This document shows positions 40,185 through 51,270 of a stretch of 64,000 bases of DNA, in pieces. Numbering within the stretch: position 1 is the stretch's first letter; every line of letters starts with the position of its first letter. The translations under genes were made by a program, and so were the position numbers. Origin of the DNA: Saccharopolyspora rosea (GTDB lineage: Bacteria; Actinomycetota; Actinomycetes; Mycobacteriales; Pseudonocardiaceae); NCBI RefSeq assembly GCF_025643595.1, contig NZ_CP102826.1, forward strand, positions 5,084,001 through 5,148,000, written 5' to 3'. The notes beneath the pieces are model-generated. The model did no database searches and was not told the origin of the DNA. It saw only the letters and a list, made by a program, of their open reading frames with translations.

Positions 40185-42185
40185 GTGGCGGGAATCCTGC
40201 CGAGCCCCCTGTTGACCGGGCCGAGCCCGATCGACGAACCGCGTCGCGACTCCGCCGTTCGCCTGCCGTTGCGCAGCACGATCGGCGAGATCCTGCTCGG
40301 CTCCGTCGTCGCGGCGGTCGTGAGCCTGGTGCTGCAGTTCGCCGCCACGCGGTTGAGCATCAGCGAGCCCAGCTTCGCGCCCGAGGCCCTCGCGGCCACC
40401 GGCAGCGCGGTGGTGCTCGCGGCGCTGTTCCTGCTGCTGGCGTTCGGGCACCGCCGGTCGCCGCGCTGGCTGCGCATCGGCGGGACCTGGGTCGCGTTGA
40501 GCGCGTTCAGCACGCTCGCGCTGGCCATTCCGCTGGAAGCCACCCGCTTCTACTTCGGTGGGTCCTCTGTGGACAACGGCTTCCGGTTGCAGTACATGAC
40601 GCGGATGGCGTCCTCGCTCGGCCTGGCCGACATGAACTACCCGGACACCTCGCCGTACTACCCGGGCGCCTGGTTCTGGCTCGGCGGCCGGTTCGCGAAC
40701 CTGCTCGGCTGGGAGGGCTGGGCGGCCTACAAGCCGTACGCGCTGGCCTGGGTCGCGGTCACCGGCGTGGTCGCGTTCACGCTGTGGAGCGTGGTGGTGC
40801 GCCGCAGGCTCGCGCTGCTCGCCGCGCTGGCGACCATGCTCGCCGGGATGCTGCACGGCATCGAGGAGCCCTACGCCTGGCCCGCCGCCGCGTGGCTGGC
40901 GCCGGTCGCCGTGCTGTGCTGGCACGCCCTGCGGCGCGAGGAGCGCGCGCCCCGCTGGACGCTGGTGTGCGTCGGCTGCTACGTCGGGTTCGCCGCGATC
41001 ACCTACACCCTGTACTTCGGGTTCGCGGTGCTGATGGTCCTGACGATGGCGGTGCTCATCGGCGTGTTCCGCGTGCACCAGGGCCGGGCGGTGTGGCCGA
41101 CGGTGCGGCAGCTGTTCCTGCGCCTGCTGCCGATCGGCGTGGTCAGCCTGGTGATCGCGCTGCTGGTCTGGACGCCGTACCTGCTTTCGACGCACTTCCT
41201 GCTGCACAACCCGCGCAGCGCGGCGCAGCACTACCTGCCGGAGGAGAGCGCTTTCCTGCCGACGCCGATGTTGCAGGGCAACGCGGTCGGCGTGCTGTGC
41301 CTGGCCGGTCTGGTGTGGCTGCTGTGGCGGTGCCGCCGCAGCGAGATCGCCGCCGCGATGCTCACCATCGTCATCGCCATCTACTGCTGGTTCGCGCTGT
41401 CCACGCTCGCGCTGATGGCCAAGACGACGCTGCTGGCGTTCCGCCTCAACGTGATCCTGGGGGCCGTGCTGGCGGTCGCCGGGGTGTTCGGCTTCCTGGA
41501 GCTGATCGGCTACCTGCGCCGCCGGCTGGACAGCGCGCACGCACTGCGGATCAGCATGATCGCGTGCGCGCTCGGCCTGCTCGGCGCGATCTCGCTGAAC
41601 CAGTCCGCGATCGGCGAGGCGCTCGCGGACTCGACCAAGCAGGCGTACCAGGACTACTACCCGACCGGCGACAACGCGATGGGGCAGCGCGACCCGTCCC
41701 AGCCCGGCTCGTGGACCGACGACGAGATCCGCACCATCGCCCAGCTCACCGGCCGCCAGCCCGACCGGAACGTGCTGCTGACCACCGACTACAAGCTGCT
41801 GTCGTTCAAGCCGTACTGGAGCTTCCAGCAGGAGACGCCGCACTACGCCAACCCGCTGGCCGACTACGACGACCGGGCCGCCGAGATCCACCGGTGGGCC
41901 ACCGCCCGCGACAGCCGCGACCTGCAACGCATGCTCGACCACAGCCGGTTCCACGCGCCGAACGTGTTCGTGCTGCGCAACCCGGCGAGCCCGTACGCCG
42001 GGGACGACGACGCGGCGAAGGACCCGCAGCACGCCGGTGAGCTCGCGATGCAGCTCAAGGCCGACGGTTTCCCGCAGCAGCCCAACGTCCGGGACTACGA
42101 CGTCTACTTCGACCCGGCGCTGTTCGACTCCCCGGCCTTCGTCCGCCGCGACGTCGGCCCGTACACGATCATCGCCCGCCGCTGA
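40185..42185 (+). CDS. aftA: Galactan 5-O-arabinofuranosyltransferase (AftA-like, GT85)
   Basis: Polytopic membrane enzyme that primes the arabinan by adding the first arabinofuranose to galactan, using decaprenyl-phosphoryl arabinose. The 666-residue product has about 11 helices followed by a C-terminal extracytoplasmic domain. An SVDNGFRLQYMTRMASS segment with an acidic residue in the first large loop, then NYPDTSPYYPGAWFWLGGR, matches the AftA type. GTG at 40185 is preferred (GAAGGAC upstream); earlier in-frame starts give basic, non-membrane extensions. Its presence implies an arabinogalactan wall. Confidence 0.85.
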   Translation: MAGILPSPLLTGPSPIDEPRRDSAVRLPLRSTIGEILLGSVVAAVVSLVLQFAATRLSISEPSFAPEALAATGSAVVLAALFLLLAFGHRRSPRWLRIGGTWVALSAFSTLALAIPLEATRFYFGGSSVDNGFRLQYMTRMASSLGLADMNYPDTSPYYPGAWFWLGGRFANLLGWEGWAAYKPYALAWVAVTGVVAFTLWSVVVRRRLALLAALATMLAGMLHGIEEPYAWPAAAWLAPVAVLCWHALRREERAPRWTLVCVGCYVGFAAITYTLYFGFAVLMVLTMAVLIGVFRVHQGRAVWPTVRQLFLRLLPIGVVSLVIALLVWTPYLLSTHFLLHNPRSAAQHYLPEESAFLPTPMLQGNAVGVLCLAGLVWLLWRCRRSEIAAAMLTIVIAIYCWFALSTLALMAKTTLLAFRLNVILGAVLAVAGVFGFLELIGYLRRRLDSAHALRISMIACALGLLGAISLNQSAIGEALADSTKQAYQDYYPTGDNAMGQRDPSQPGSWTDDEIRTIAQLTGRQPDRNVLLTTDYKLLSFKPYWSFQQETPHYANPLADYDDRAAEIHRWATARDSRDLQRMLDHSRFHAPNVFVLRNPASPYAGDDDAAKDPQHAGELAMQLKADGFPQQPNVRDYDVYFDPALFDSPAFVRRDVGPYTIIARR

Positions 42186-42191
42186 CCTCCG

Positions 42192-42210
42192 CCCGCGGGT
42201 CAGCCGCGGG
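42192..42210. terminator. Bidirectional hairpin between aftA and the P450 gene
   Basis: CCCGCGG (42192-42198) pairs with CCGCGGG (42204-42210) around a 5-base loop that contains part of the P450 stop codon. It lies 6 bases after the aftA stop, so the convergent transcripts could share it. Confidence 0.55.
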
Positions 42211-43423
42211 GCCGGACGCGCAGCTCGCGCAGGCCGTGGATGACGGAGCTGAAGCGCCACTGGACGTCGTCCGGGGAACCCGCCAGGCGCAGGTCCGGGA
42301 AGCGCTCGACGACGCGGCGCAGCGCGACCTGGCCCTCCAGCCGGGCCAGCTGGGCGCCGAGGCAGAAGTGGATCCCGTGCCCGAACGCCACGTGCCCGTG
42401 CGCATCGCGGCCGATGTCGAAGCGGTCGGGGTCCGGGAACTGCCGGGGGTCGCGGTTGGCCGAGCTCAGCCCGACCCAGACGGCCTCGCCCTCCGGGATC
42501 TCCACCCCGCCCAGCCGGACGGGCGCGGTGGTGTGCCGGAACGTCCCGTGCATCACCGGGCCGTCGTAGCGCAGGACCTCCTCCACCGCCCCGTCGACCA
42601 GGTCGGGATCCGCGCGCAGCGCGGCCCACTGGTCGGGGTGGCGCAGCAGCGCCAGCACGCCGTTGCCGATGAGGTTGACGGTGGTCTCGTGCCCGGCGAC
42701 CAGCAGCAGGAACACCATGGAGACCAGTTCCTGCACGCTGAGCCGGTCCTCGTCCTCGCTGACCTGGAGCAGCGCGGTGAGCAGGTCGTCGGCGGGCCGT
42801 TCGCGCTTGGCCTCGATCAGCTCCACCAGGTACCGGGTCATCTCCCCGATGGCCTCGTCGGCCCGCGCGCGGTCCTCGGTGGCGTCCAGGATCGCGTTGG
42901 TCCACGCCCGGAAGTCGCTCCGGCGGGACTCGTCGACGCCCAGCAGCTCGCAGATGACCCGGATCGGCAGCGGGAACGCGAACGCGTCCAGCAAGTCCAC
43001 TTCGGACTCGCGGGCCATCCCGTCGAGCAGTTCCGCGGTGATCGCCTCGACGCGCGGGCGCAGCGCCTCCACCCGGCGCGGGGTGAACGCCTTGACGACC
43101 AGCTTGCGCAGCCGGGTGTGGTCGGGCGGGTCCGTGTTGAGCATGTGCGCGGAGAGGTCGCCGCTGAAGATCCGGCCGTCGGCCTCCAGCGGGAGCTTCG
43201 CGTGCAGGACCCGCAGCGTGCCGTCGGCGTCCTTCGCCAACCGCGGATCGCCGAGCGCCTCGCGCGCCTCCTCGTAGCGGGTGACGACCCAGACCGGCAG
43301 GCCGAGCTGGGTGACCAGGCGCCGCACGGGCGTCTCGGCGCGGATCCGCTCGTAGTTCGCGTGCAGGTGCTGCACGAAATCGGAGTCGAAGACGGTTGCG
43401 GAGTGCGCTTCTGCCGTGGTCAT
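42200..43423 (-). CDS. Cytochrome P450 (class I bacterial type)
   Basis: Soluble haem monooxygenase of 407 residues. It has the I-helix oxygen-binding AGHETTV, the K-helix EEVLRYDG (ExxR), and the haem-thiolate loop FGHGIHFCLGAQLARLE. HTRLRKLVVKAFTPR is typical of CYP105/107-type actinomycete enzymes. The ATG at 43423 has AGGGG upstream. No ferredoxin or reductase gene is adjacent and no biosynthetic cluster surrounds it, so the substrate is unknown. Confidence 0.92.
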   Translation of the reverse strand: MTTAEAHSATVFDSDFVQHLHANYERIRAETPVRRLVTQLGLPVWVVTRYEEAREALGDPRLAKDADGTLRVLHAKLPLEADGRIFSGDLSAHMLNTDPPDHTRLRKLVVKAFTPRRVEALRPRVEAITAELLDGMARESEVDLLDAFAFPLPIRVICELLGVDESRRSDFRAWTNAILDATEDRARADEAIGEMTRYLVELIEAKRERPADDLLTALLQVSEDEDRLSVQELVSMVFLLLVAGHETTVNLIGNGVLALLRHPDQWAALRADPDLVDGAVEEVLRYDGPVMHGTFRHTTAPVRLGGVEIPEGEAVWVGLSSANRDPRQFPDPDRFDIGRDAHGHVAFGHGIHFCLGAQLARLEGQVALRRVVERFPDLRLAGSPDDVQWRFSSVIHGLRELRVRPRG

Positions 43424-43487
43424 GCGGGACCCCTCTGCATCAGGACGGGCTGGCGCCACCCAGTGAACCGCTTTCACGTTCTCCTGT

Positions 43488-43519
43488 CACCCGCGGCTGA
43501 GAACCCGCTCAGGACGGTG
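43488..43519. repeat. Possible degenerate repeat fragment downstream of dnaE1
   Basis: GGCTGAGAACCCGCTC followed by GGACGGTGCC resembles the CGCTGAGAACCCGCGGCGGTGCC block of the long repeats, with a short insertion. It lies between the dnaE1 terminator and the P450 start. The match is short, so chance is possible. Confidence 0.3.
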
Positions 43520-43521
43520 CC

Positions 43522-43551
43522 GCGCGGGGCCCCGGCACAGGGACCCCGCGC
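43522..43551 (-). terminator. Hairpin after dnaE1
   Basis: GCGCGGGG (43522-43529) and CCCCGCGC (43544-43551) pair perfectly around a 14-base loop, starting 9 bases after the dnaE1 stop on the minus strand. There is no U-tract. Confidence 0.55.
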
Positions 43552-43560
43552 GAACACCGG

Positions 43561-46500
43561 TCAGAAGGCTTCGAAGCAGCCCGCGCCGAGCAGGCCCTTC
43601 AGCTCGCCCTGCAACCCGTTCTCGGTGGACACGAAGTAGTCGCTGGACAGCGCGAGGCGGGTGGTGCCGCGCGGGCTCTGCAGCTTCACGTGCACCGGGG
43701 TGGTGCCCGCGTGCGCCTGCAGGGTGCGCTTGAGCTCGGTGACCAGCGACTGGTCGACCCGGTTGACCGGCACCTTGATCACGAACGCCGGGCTGGTGCC
43801 CGGGTCGGTCTCGGCCGCCGAGATGTCCACCTGCACCGCGTCCGAGGCGAACACGCTGATCGTGCCCTCGCGCTCGTTGATGCGGCCCTTCACGGCCAGG
43901 GCGGTGTCCTCGACGAGGCAGTCGGCGAACATCTCGTAGGACTTGGGGAAGAACAGCACCTCCACGCTGGCGTCGAGGTCCTCCAGCGTGACGATCGCCC
44001 AGGGCTGGCCGTTCTTGTTGATGCGCCGCTGGATGCCGGAGATCATCCCGGCGATCTTGACCTGGTCCTTGCCGTTGCCGCCGCCGTGCTCGCGCTCGCC
44101 GCCGACGAGGTCGGCGATCCCGGTGTCCTGGTACGGCGCGAGCAGCCGCTCCGCGCCGTCCAGCGGGTGCGCCGAGACGTACAGGCCCAGCATCTCCCGC
44201 TCGTAGGACAGCAGCTGCTTGCGGGGCCATTCCTCCGGGGTGAACTGCAAGTGCGCCAGCGGCGAGGAGTCGCCGCCGCCGTCGGCGGCGGGATCGGCGC
44301 CGAACAGGTCGAACTGGCCCATGGCCTGCTGCCGCTTGAGGCCGATGACCGCGTCGACGGCCTGTTCGTGGTGCTGCGCCAGGGACATCCGGGTGTGCCC
44401 CAGCGAGTCGAAGGCGCCCGCCTTGATCAGCGACTCGATGACCCGCTTGTTGCAGGCCACCATCTCGGACTTGTCGAGGAAGTCGGTGAACGAGGTGTAG
44501 CGGCTCTTGTCCTCGCGGGTGGCGATGATCGAGGAGACCACGTTGGAACCGACGTTGCGGATCGCGGTGAGGCCGAACCGGATGTCGGAGCCGACGGCGG
44601 TGAAGGTGTCGCGGGAGTCGTTGACGTCCGGCGAGAGCACCTTGACGCCCATCCGGCGGCACTCGGCGAGGTAGACCGCCATCTTGTCCTTGTTGTCGCC
44701 GTTGGCGGTCAGCAGCGCCGCCATGTACTCGGCCGGGTAGTTGGCCTTCAGGTACGCCGTCCAGTACGCCACCAGGGCGTAACCGGCCGCGTGCGACTTG
44801 TTGAACGCGTACCCGGCGAACGGCAGGACCGTCGCCCACAGCTTCTCGATGGCCTCCTCGGAGAAGCCCTGCGCCAGCATGCCGTCCCGGAAGCCCTCGA
44901 ACTCCTGGTCCAGGACCTCCTTCTTCTTCTTGCCCATGGCGCGCCGCAGGATGTCGGCTCGACCGAGGCTGTACCCGGCGACCCGCTGCGCGATCGCCAT
45001 GATCTGCTCCTGGTAGACGATCAGACCGTAGGTCTCGGCCAGGATGTCCTTGAGCGGCTCGTCCAGCTCGGGGTGGATCGGCTCGACCGGCTTCTTGCCG
45101 TTCTTGCGGTCGGCGTAGTCGAAGTGCGCGTTGACCTCCATCGGGCCCGGCCGGTACAGCGCGTTGCAGGCCACGATGTCGGCGAACTCGGTCGGCTGCA
45201 TGCGCTTGAGCAGTTCCCGCATGCCGCCACCTTCGAGCTGGAACACTCCCAGGCTCTCCCCGCGCGCCAGCAGTTCGTAGGTCTTGGCGTCGTCGAGGGC
45301 GAGGGTGGACAGGTCGATGTCCCGGTCGTGGTTGGCGTGCACCATCTTCAGCGCGTCGCCGAGGATGGTGAGGTTGGACAGTCCGAGGAAGTCCATCTTG
45401 AGCAGGCCGATGGCCTCGCAGGACGGGTAGTCCCAGCCGGTGATGATCGAGCCGTCGTCGCGCGCCCACAGCGGGACGGTGCCCATCAGCGGCTGCGAGG
45501 AGAGGATCACCGCGCACGCGTGCACACCGGCGTTGCGGATCAGCCCTTCCAGACCGCGCGCGGTGTCGAAGATCTGCGAGACGGTGGGGTCGGTCTCGAT
45601 CAGCCCGCGGACCTCGGCGGCCTCGGCGTAGCGCTCGTGCTGCGGGTCCACGATGCCCGACAGCGGGATGTCCTTGGCCGCGATCGGCGGCGGCAGCGCC
45701 TTGGAGATCTTGTCCGCGATGGCGAACCCGGGCTGGCCGTGGTGCACCCGCGCGGCGTCCTTGATGGCCGCCTTCGTCTTGATCTTGCCGAAGGTGATGA
45801 CCTGGGCGACCTTCTCCCGGCCGTACTTGTCGATCGCGTACTGCAGCACCTCGTCGCGACGGCGGTCGTCGAAGTCGAGGTCGATGTCCGGCGGGGAGTC
45901 GCGCTCCGGGTTGAGGAACCGCTCGAAGATCAGCCCGTGTTCCAGCGGGTCGAGGTTGGTGATGTGCAGGATGTAGGCCAGCAGCGAACCCGCCGCGGAA
46001 CCACGGCCCGGTCCGACGTGGATGCCCTGCGACTTGGCCCACCGGGTGAGGTCACCGACCACCAGGAAGTACGCGCAGTATCCCTTGGTGTCCAGCACGT
46101 CCAGTTCCTTCTGGATGCGCTCGCGGCACTCCTGGCTGGGCCCGTCCGGGTACCGCGTGGGCAGGTAGTGCTCGATCTCGGCGGCCAGCAGTTCCCGCTC
46201 GCTCTTGCCGCTGTCGTCGGCGACGCGCGGCATCCGGTCCTGGTAGTTCCAGACGTCCTCGTAGGACTCGACCCGCTCGGCGATCAGCAGCGTGTTGTCC
46301 GCCGCGCCGGGGACCTCGGAGTCCCAGTACTCGCGCATCTCCTCGGCGGACTTGAGGTAGTAGCCGTCGCCGTCGAACTTGAACCGGCTCTCGTCGGACA
46401 GCGTCTTGCCCGACTGGACGCACAGCAGCGCGCCGTGCGACTCGGCCTGGTCGACGGTGACGTAGTGGCTGTCGTTGGTCGCCACCGGCTTGAGGTCCAG

Positions 46501-47154
46501 CTGCTTGGCGATCCGCAGCAGCCCCTCGCGCACCGACCGCTCGATCGGCAGCCCGTGGTCCATCAGCTCCAGGAAGAAGTTCTCCTTGCCGAAGATGTCC
46601 CGGTAGTCCGAGGCGGCCTGCAACGCCTCGTCGAACTGCCCCAGTCGCAGCCGGGTCTGCACCTCGCCCGAGGGGCACCCGGTGGTCGCGATGATCCCCT
46701 CGGCGTGCTCGGCGATCAGTTCCCGGTCCATCCGCGGCTTGCGGTAGTAGCCCTCGAAGCTCGCCCGGCTGGACAACGTGAACAGATTGCGCAACCCGGT
46801 GGCGTTGGCCGCCAGCATCGTCATGTGCGTGTACGCACCGGCACCGGAGACGTCACCGCCCTCGCCGTACTCGTCGGTGGCGCGCTGCTTGGCCTCGCCC
46901 CAGAACACCGGCTTCTTGTGGTACCGGCTGCCGGGCGCCAGGTACGCCTCGATCCCGATGATCGGTTTGATCCCGGTCTTCTTCGCCTGCTGGTAGAACT
47001 CGTCCGCACCGAACATGTTGCCGTGGTCGGTCATGCCCACCGCGGGCATGCCCAACCGTTGCGCCTCGGCGAACAGCGCTCCGACCTTCGCCGCACCGTC
47101 GAGCATCGAGTACTCGGTGTGCACGTGCAGGTGGACGAAGGGGTCGACGGGCAC
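43561..47154 (-). CDS. dnaE1: DNA polymerase III alpha subunit (replicative)
   Basis: Main replicative polymerase, 1197 residues, close to mycobacterial DnaE1. The N-terminal PHP domain starts [13 protein letters not shown] and has TDHGNMFGA. The palm catalytic aspartates are in [15 protein letters not shown], and the fingers and beta-binding regions follow ([32 protein letters not shown]). A C-terminal OB domain and tail complete it. The GTG at 47154 has AAGGAGG seven bases upstream. It diverges from the HTH/proline-rich gene. Confidence 0.97.
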   Translation of the reverse strand: MPVDPFVHLHVHTEYSMLDGAAKVGALFAEAQRLGMPAVGMTDHGNMFGADEFYQQAKKTGIKPIIGIEAYLAPGSRYHKKPVFWGEAKQRATDEYGEGGDVSGAGAYTHMTMLAANATGLRNLFTLSSRASFEGYYRKPRMDRELIAEHAEGIIATTGCPSGEVQTRLRLGQFDEALQAASDYRDIFGKENFFLELMDHGLPIERSVREGLLRIAKQLDLKPVATNDSHYVTVDQAESHGALLCVQSGKTLSDESRFKFDGDGYYLKSAEEMREYWDSEVPGAADNTLLIAERVESYEDVWNYQDRMPRVADDSGKSERELLAAEIEHYLPTRYPDGPSQECRERIQKELDVLDTKGYCAYFLVVGDLTRWAKSQGIHVGPGRGSAAGSLLAYILHITNLDPLEHGLIFERFLNPERDSPPDIDLDFDDRRRDEVLQYAIDKYGREKVAQVITFGKIKTKAAIKDAARVHHGQPGFAIADKISKALPPPIAAKDIPLSGIVDPQHERYAEAAEVRGLIETDPTVSQIFDTARGLEGLIRNAGVHACAVILSSQPLMGTVPLWARDDGSIITGWDYPSCEAIGLLKMDFLGLSNLTILGDALKMVHANHDRDIDLSTLALDDAKTYELLARGESLGVFQLEGGGMRELLKRMQPTEFADIVACNALYRPGPMEVNAHFDYADRKNGKKPVEPIHPELDEPLKDILAETYGLIVYQEQIMAIAQRVAGYSLGRADILRRAMGKKKKEVLDQEFEGFRDGMLAQGFSEEAIEKLWATVLPFAGYAFNKSHAAGYALVAYWTAYLKANYPAEYMAALLTANGDNKDKMAVYLAECRRMGVKVLSPDVNDSRDTFTAVGSDIRFGLTAIRNVGSNVVSSIIATREDKSRYTSFTDFLDKSEMVACNKRVIESLIKAGAFDSLGHTRMSLAQHHEQAVDAVIGLKRQQAMGQFDLFGADPAADGGGDSSPLAHLQFTPEEWPRKQLLSYEREMLGLYVSAHPLDGAERLLAPYQDTGIADLVGGEREHGGGNGKDQVKIAGMISGIQRRINKNGQPWAIVTLEDLDASVEVLFFPKSYEMFADCLVEDTALAVKGRINEREGTISVFASDAVQVDISAAETDPGTSPAFVIKVPVNRVDQSLVTELKRTLQAHAGTTPVHVKLQSPRGTTRLALSSDYFVSTENGLQGELKGLLGAGCFEAF

Positions 47155-47316
47155 GGGGAGTCCTCCTTCACATCGGGGTGGCGGGAGAGGTGCCAGCCTA
47201 ACTCCGCGGCCGGACGAGATCGTCGATATCCCCTGGCGTTGCGCGGGTTCGGCCGGACCAGGCGGTCGGCCCGCCCTTTGACGCCCGGTCCACCGGAGCG
47301 GGTAGCGTGGCACGAC

Positions 47317-48330
47317 GTGGCTGGCCCTGATCCCGTGGACGTGCGACTGCTGACCGTCGTCGCCGAGATGGGCCGTGCGGCGGTCCCGGAGATCGCCGGT
47401 CGGCTCGGCATGGACGTGCGCGAGGTCGCGGCGCGGTTGGCCGCGCTGTCCACCACGGGACTGCCGATGATCGTCGGGGTCGAGTGCGACCAGCAGGGCA
47501 TCCGCAACGCGCTCGCCGCCGCGCAGGCGTGGGCGGCGCAGAACGCGGCCAGCGGGCCGTACCCGGTGCACAACCAGCCCAGCGGTGGCTACCCGGTGCA
47601 GCCTCCCAGCGGCCCCCAGCAGGTGCCCCCGAACCAGCCCAGCGGCGGGTACCCGGTGCACCACCAACCCAGCGGATCCCACCCGGTGCAGCCCGGGCCG
47701 GCCGCGTCCGGCCCGTACAGCGCACCGCACCCGGTGCGGACCGGCCAGTCCGGACCGCAGCAGTTCGTGCCCGCACCGCCGCCCACCTTCGGCCCGCAGC
47801 AACCCGCCCAGCCCGCGCCACCGGACCCGGTCGGCACCTGGGGCCCGCCCGGTTCGGCCGCGTGGGCGCGCGGCGACCAGCGCGTCCCCGCCCGACCGCC
47901 CGCGGCGCGCACCGGCAAGGTCGGTTCCAAGCTCGACGTGGACGGCCTGGAGGGTGAGCGGATCACCATCCAGCTCGTCGAGGTGGTCGACCCGGCGGAT
48001 TTCCTGTTCACCGCGGCCGGCTACGAACTGCAGGAAGGCGAACGCGCAGTGGTGGTGCACACCGAGCTGACCAACCGCGGCGCCACGCCGTTCACCTCGC
48101 TGCCCGACCTGTACCTGGAGCTGGTCGCCGAGGACGGGTCGACGATCTCGAAGGCCCCGGTGTCGCTGTCGTCGCGTCCGCCGCACCGGATCGGCGTGCC
48201 GCCCGGCGAGACCGCCGGTGGCCACACCGTCTACGTGCTCCCGGAGTCGACCGAGCTGTCGGCGGTCCGCTGGTCGCCCCGGCCGGGCGACGAGGAACGC
48301 TCCCTGACCTGGGACATCACCGACCTCTGA
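47317..48330 (+). CDS. Winged-HTH/proline-rich protein of unknown function
   Basis: 337 residues in three parts. Residues 1-60 resemble an AsnC/Lrp-like winged HTH ([20 protein letters not shown]). Residues about 75-200 are a low-complexity Pro/Gln/Gly linker with imperfect repeats of PSGGYPV-type units. Residues 205-337 form a beta-rich domain ([31 protein letters not shown]) resembling DUF4352-like or Ig-type folds. No TM helix is present. It is divergent from dnaE1 with 162 bp between. No experimentally known homologue comes to mind. Confidence 0.75.
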   Translation: MAGPDPVDVRLLTVVAEMGRAAVPEIAGRLGMDVREVAARLAALSTTGLPMIVGVECDQQGIRNALAAAQAWAAQNAASGPYPVHNQPSGGYPVQPPSGPQQVPPNQPSGGYPVHHQPSGSHPVQPGPAASGPYSAPHPVRTGQSGPQQFVPAPPPTFGPQQPAQPAPPDPVGTWGPPGSAAWARGDQRVPARPPAARTGKVGSKLDVDGLEGERITIQLVEVVDPADFLFTAAGYELQEGERAVVVHTELTNRGATPFTSLPDLYLELVAEDGSTISKAPVSLSSRPPHRIGVPPGETAGGHTVYVLPESTELSAVRWSPRPGDEERSLTWDITDL

Positions 48331-48475
48331 GGACCCGTCCCGGCACCGGGAGTCCCCGAGTTCCGGGAAATTCGGCAACCCCGCGCCCCGGCACCGACCT
48401 GCGGCTGCGTCTGTCCGCGTGATCCTCGGGCGCGTGCTCTTGCGGAACGCGCCCGCGTGTGGACAGCTGGTGTGC

Positions 48476-49567
48476 ATGAGCTCCCCCGAAGGCGGCGCCG
48501 CGGTCGGCGTCCCGCGCGAGTCGCGCCCGGGCGAGCGCCGGGTGGCGCTCGTGCCCGGGGTGGTGGAACGGCTGCGCCGGGTCGGCCTGGACGTGGTCGT
48601 GGAGCCCGGGGCCGGGCAGGCCGCGCTGATCCCGGACGCGGCGTTCGAGAAGGCCGGGGCCCGGCTCGGCGACCCGTGGTCCGCCGACGTCGTGGTCAAG
48701 GTCGCCCCGCCCTCGGCCGAGGAGGTCGACAGGCTGCGCTCCGGTGCCGCGCTGATCGGTTTCCTCGAACCGCGCACCGAACCGGACGTGGTGCGGCGGC
48801 TGCGCCGGGCGGGCGTGGCGGGCTTCGCCCTGGAGTCGATCCCGCGCATCTCCCGCGCCCAGTCGATGGACGCGCTGTCCTCGCAGGCCAACGTCGCCGG
48901 GTACCGGGCGGTGCTGCTGGCGGCCACCGAGTGCACCCGGTTCTTCCCGATGCTCACCACCGCGGCCGGAACGGTGAAACCGGCGTCCGCGCTGGTGCTG
49001 GGCGTGGGCGTGGCGGGCCTGCAGGCGCTGGCGACGGCCAAGCGGCTCGGCGCCCGCACCACGGGCTACGACGTGCGGCCCGAGGTCGCCGACCAGGTGC
49101 GCTCGGTGGGCGCGCAGTGGCTGGACCTCGGCCTGGAGGCGGTCGGCGAGGGCGGCTACGCCCGCGAGCTGACCGCCGAGGAGCAGGCCGAGCAGAGCCG
49201 GTTGCTCGCCGACGCGGTCACCGGCTTCGACGTGGTGATCACCACCGCGCTCGTGCCGGGGCGTCCGGCACCGCGACTGGTGCCCGCCGACGCGGTGCGG
49301 GGGATGCGGCCGGGCAGCGTGGTCGTGGACCTGGCCGGGGCGACCGGCGGCAACTGCGAGCTGTCCGAACCGGGCAGCACCGTGGTGGTGCACGACGTCA
49401 CCGTCGCCGCGCCGCTGAACCTGCCGGCGAGCATGCCGGAGCACGCCAGCGAGCTCTACGCCCGCAACGTGCAGGCCCTGCTGGAACTGCTGGTGGTGGA
49501 CGGGCGGATCGCGCCGGACTTCTCCGACGAGGTGCTCGCCGCCTGCTGCGTGACGCGCGAGGAGTAG
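48476..49567 (+). CDS. pntAA: NAD(P) transhydrogenase subunit alpha part 1 (NAD-binding)
   Basis: Soluble dI component of the proton-translocating transhydrogenase that makes NADPH from NADH. The 363-residue product has [18 protein letters not shown] at the N-terminus, [17 protein letters not shown], the NAD-binding [18 protein letters not shown], and [14 protein letters not shown]. The ATG at 48476 gives the family start. pntAB follows after 10 bases. Its resemblance to alanine dehydrogenase is explained by shared ancestry. Confidence 0.93.
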   Translation: MSSPEGGAAVGVPRESRPGERRVALVPGVVERLRRVGLDVVVEPGAGQAALIPDAAFEKAGARLGDPWSADVVVKVAPPSAEEVDRLRSGAALIGFLEPRTEPDVVRRLRRAGVAGFALESIPRISRAQSMDALSSQANVAGYRAVLLAATECTRFFPMLTTAAGTVKPASALVLGVGVAGLQALATAKRLGARTTGYDVRPEVADQVRSVGAQWLDLGLEAVGEGGYARELTAEEQAEQSRLLADAVTGFDVVITTALVPGRPAPRLVPADAVRGMRPGSVVVDLAGATGGNCELSEPGSTVVVHDVTVAAPLNLPASMPEHASELYARNVQALLELLVVDGRIAPDFSDEVLAACCVTREE

Positions 49568-49577
49568 GAGGTGGCGG

Positions 49578-49883
49578 ATGTTCCTGGCCGACCTGGCGGT
49601 GCTGGTGCTGGCGGGGTTCGTCGGCTTCGCGGTGATCTCGAAGGTGCCGAACACGTTGCACACCCCGCTGATGTCGGGCACCAACGCCATCCACGGCATC
49701 GTGCTGCTCGGCGGCGTGCTCGTACTCGGGTCCGGTGTGGACAGTCCACTGTCGAAGGTGCTGCTGCTGGTGGCGATCGTGTTCGGCACCATCAACGTGG
49801 TCGGCGGTTTCCTGGTCACCGACCGGATGCTGGGCATGTTCAAACGCCGCCCGGACGCCGCGCGGAAGGACGCTGACCGGTGA
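49578..49883 (+). CDS. pntAB: NAD(P) transhydrogenase subunit alpha part 2
   Basis: Membrane component (part of dII) of 101 residues with three hydrophobic helices: ADLAVLVLAGFVGFAVIS, the TPLMSGTNAIHGIVLLG proton-channel segment and a third helix. The separate dI/dII alpha genes match the three-gene actinobacterial layout. It overlaps pntB by 4 bases (GTGA). Confidence 0.92.
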   Translation: MFLADLAVLVLAGFVGFAVISKVPNTLHTPLMSGTNAIHGIVLLGGVLVLGSGVDSPLSKVLLLVAIVFGTINVVGGFLVTDRMLGMFKRRPDAARKDADR

Positions 49884-51259
49884 TCGAGCTGCGTTCGGTC
49901 CTCTACATCCTCGCCTTCGCGCTGTTCATCCACGGCCTGATGGGGCTGACCGGACCGCGCACCGCGGTGCGCGGCAACGCCACCGCCGCGGCCGGGATGG
50001 TCGTCGCGATCGTCGCGACCCTGCTCACCCCGGGCATGCACGACTGGTGGCTCATCGCGCTGGGCCTGGTGCTCGGCGCGGTCATCGGGGTGCCCGCCGC
50101 CCGACGGGTCCGGATGACGGCGATGCCGCAGATGGTGGCGCTGTTCAACGGGGTGGGCGGCGGCGCGGTGGCGCTGACCGCGTGGGTGGAGTTCCGCCAG
50201 TCCGGCGGGTTCACCGGCGAGCCGCTGTTCGTGGTGGTCGCGTCGCTGTTCGCCGCGATCGTCGGCTCGGTGTCGTTCTGGGGCTCGCTGGTCGCCTTCG
50301 GCAAGCTCCAGGAAGTCCTGCCGGGACGTCCGATCACCGCCGGACGGTTCCAGACGCCGCTGAACGTCCTGGTGCTGGCCGGCGCGCTCGCGTGCGCGGT
50401 GGCGATCGGGCTGGGCGCCGGGCACGAGGCGCTGATGGTGGCCGTGCTGGTGCTGGCGGGCCTGGCCGGGATCGCGGTGGTGCTGCCGATCGGCGGCGCC
50501 GACATGCCGGTCGTGGTGTCGCTGCTCAACGCGTTCACCGGGCTGTCGGCGGCCGCGGCGGGGCTGGCGCTGAGCAACACCGCGATGATCGTGGCGGGCA
50601 TGATCGTCGGCGCGTCCGGTTCGATCCTCACCGACCAGATGGCCAAGGCGATGAACCGGTCGATCCCGTCGATCGTGGCGGGCGGTTTCGGCGGCGGTGC
50701 GGCGGTCGCCGAGGTCACCGAGGGTGGCACGGTGCGCTCCACCAGCGCGTCCGACGCCGCGATCCAGCTCGCCTACGCCGGTCACGTCATCGTGGTCCCC
50801 GGCTACGGCATGGCCGTCGCGCAGGCCCAGCACGCCGTGCAGGACATGGCGAAACTGCTGCTGGACCGGGGTGTGGAGGTGGACTACGCGATCCACCCGG
50901 TCGCCGGGCGGATGCCCGGGCACATGAACGTGCTGCTGGCCGAGGCCGACGTGCCGTACGACCGGCTGCGCGAGATGGACGAGATCAACGACGACTTCGC
51001 CCGCGCCGACGTGGCGCTGGTGATCGGCGCCAACGACGTCACCAACCCGGCGGCGCGCAACGACCCGGGATCGCCGATCTACGGCATGCCGATCCTCAAC
51101 GTCGACCAGGCGAAGACGATCATCGTGCTCAAGCGCTCGATGCGCGCCGGGTTCGCCGGGATCGACAACCCGCTCTACACCGACCCGAAGACGGCGATGC
51201 TCTTCGGCGACGCCAAGGACTCGGTGCGCGAGGTCATCGAGGAGCTGAAGGCGCTCTAG
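49880..51259 (+). CDS. pntB: NAD(P) transhydrogenase subunit beta
   Basis: 459 residues: an N-terminal set of eight or nine TM helices (dII) and a C-terminal NADP-binding dIII (VIVVPGYGMAVAQAQHAVQ, HPVAGRMPGHMNVLLAEA, GANDVTNPAAR). The dIII motifs are complete. It is the last gene of pntAA-pntAB-pntB; a repeat-family terminator module stands 12 bases after its stop. Confidence 0.95.
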   Translation: MIELRSVLYILAFALFIHGLMGLTGPRTAVRGNATAAAGMVVAIVATLLTPGMHDWWLIALGLVLGAVIGVPAARRVRMTAMPQMVALFNGVGGGAVALTAWVEFRQSGGFTGEPLFVVVASLFAAIVGSVSFWGSLVAFGKLQEVLPGRPITAGRFQTPLNVLVLAGALACAVAIGLGAGHEALMVAVLVLAGLAGIAVVLPIGGADMPVVVSLLNAFTGLSAAAAGLALSNTAMIVAGMIVGASGSILTDQMAKAMNRSIPSIVAGGFGGGAAVAEVTEGGTVRSTSASDAAIQLAYAGHVIVVPGYGMAVAQAQHAVQDMAKLLLDRGVEVDYAIHPVAGRMPGHMNVLLAEADVPYDRLREMDEINDDFARADVALVIGANDVTNPAARNDPGSPIYGMPILNVDQAKTIIVLKRSMRAGFAGIDNPLYTDPKTAMLFGDAKDSVREVIEELKAL

Positions 51260-51270
51260 AACTCGTCCCA

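Noticed and set aside
42200-43423. Secondary-metabolite cluster around the P450
   Set aside because: Neighbours are aftA and dnaE1; there is no synthase, ferredoxin or tailoring gene, so a biosynthetic cluster is not supported.
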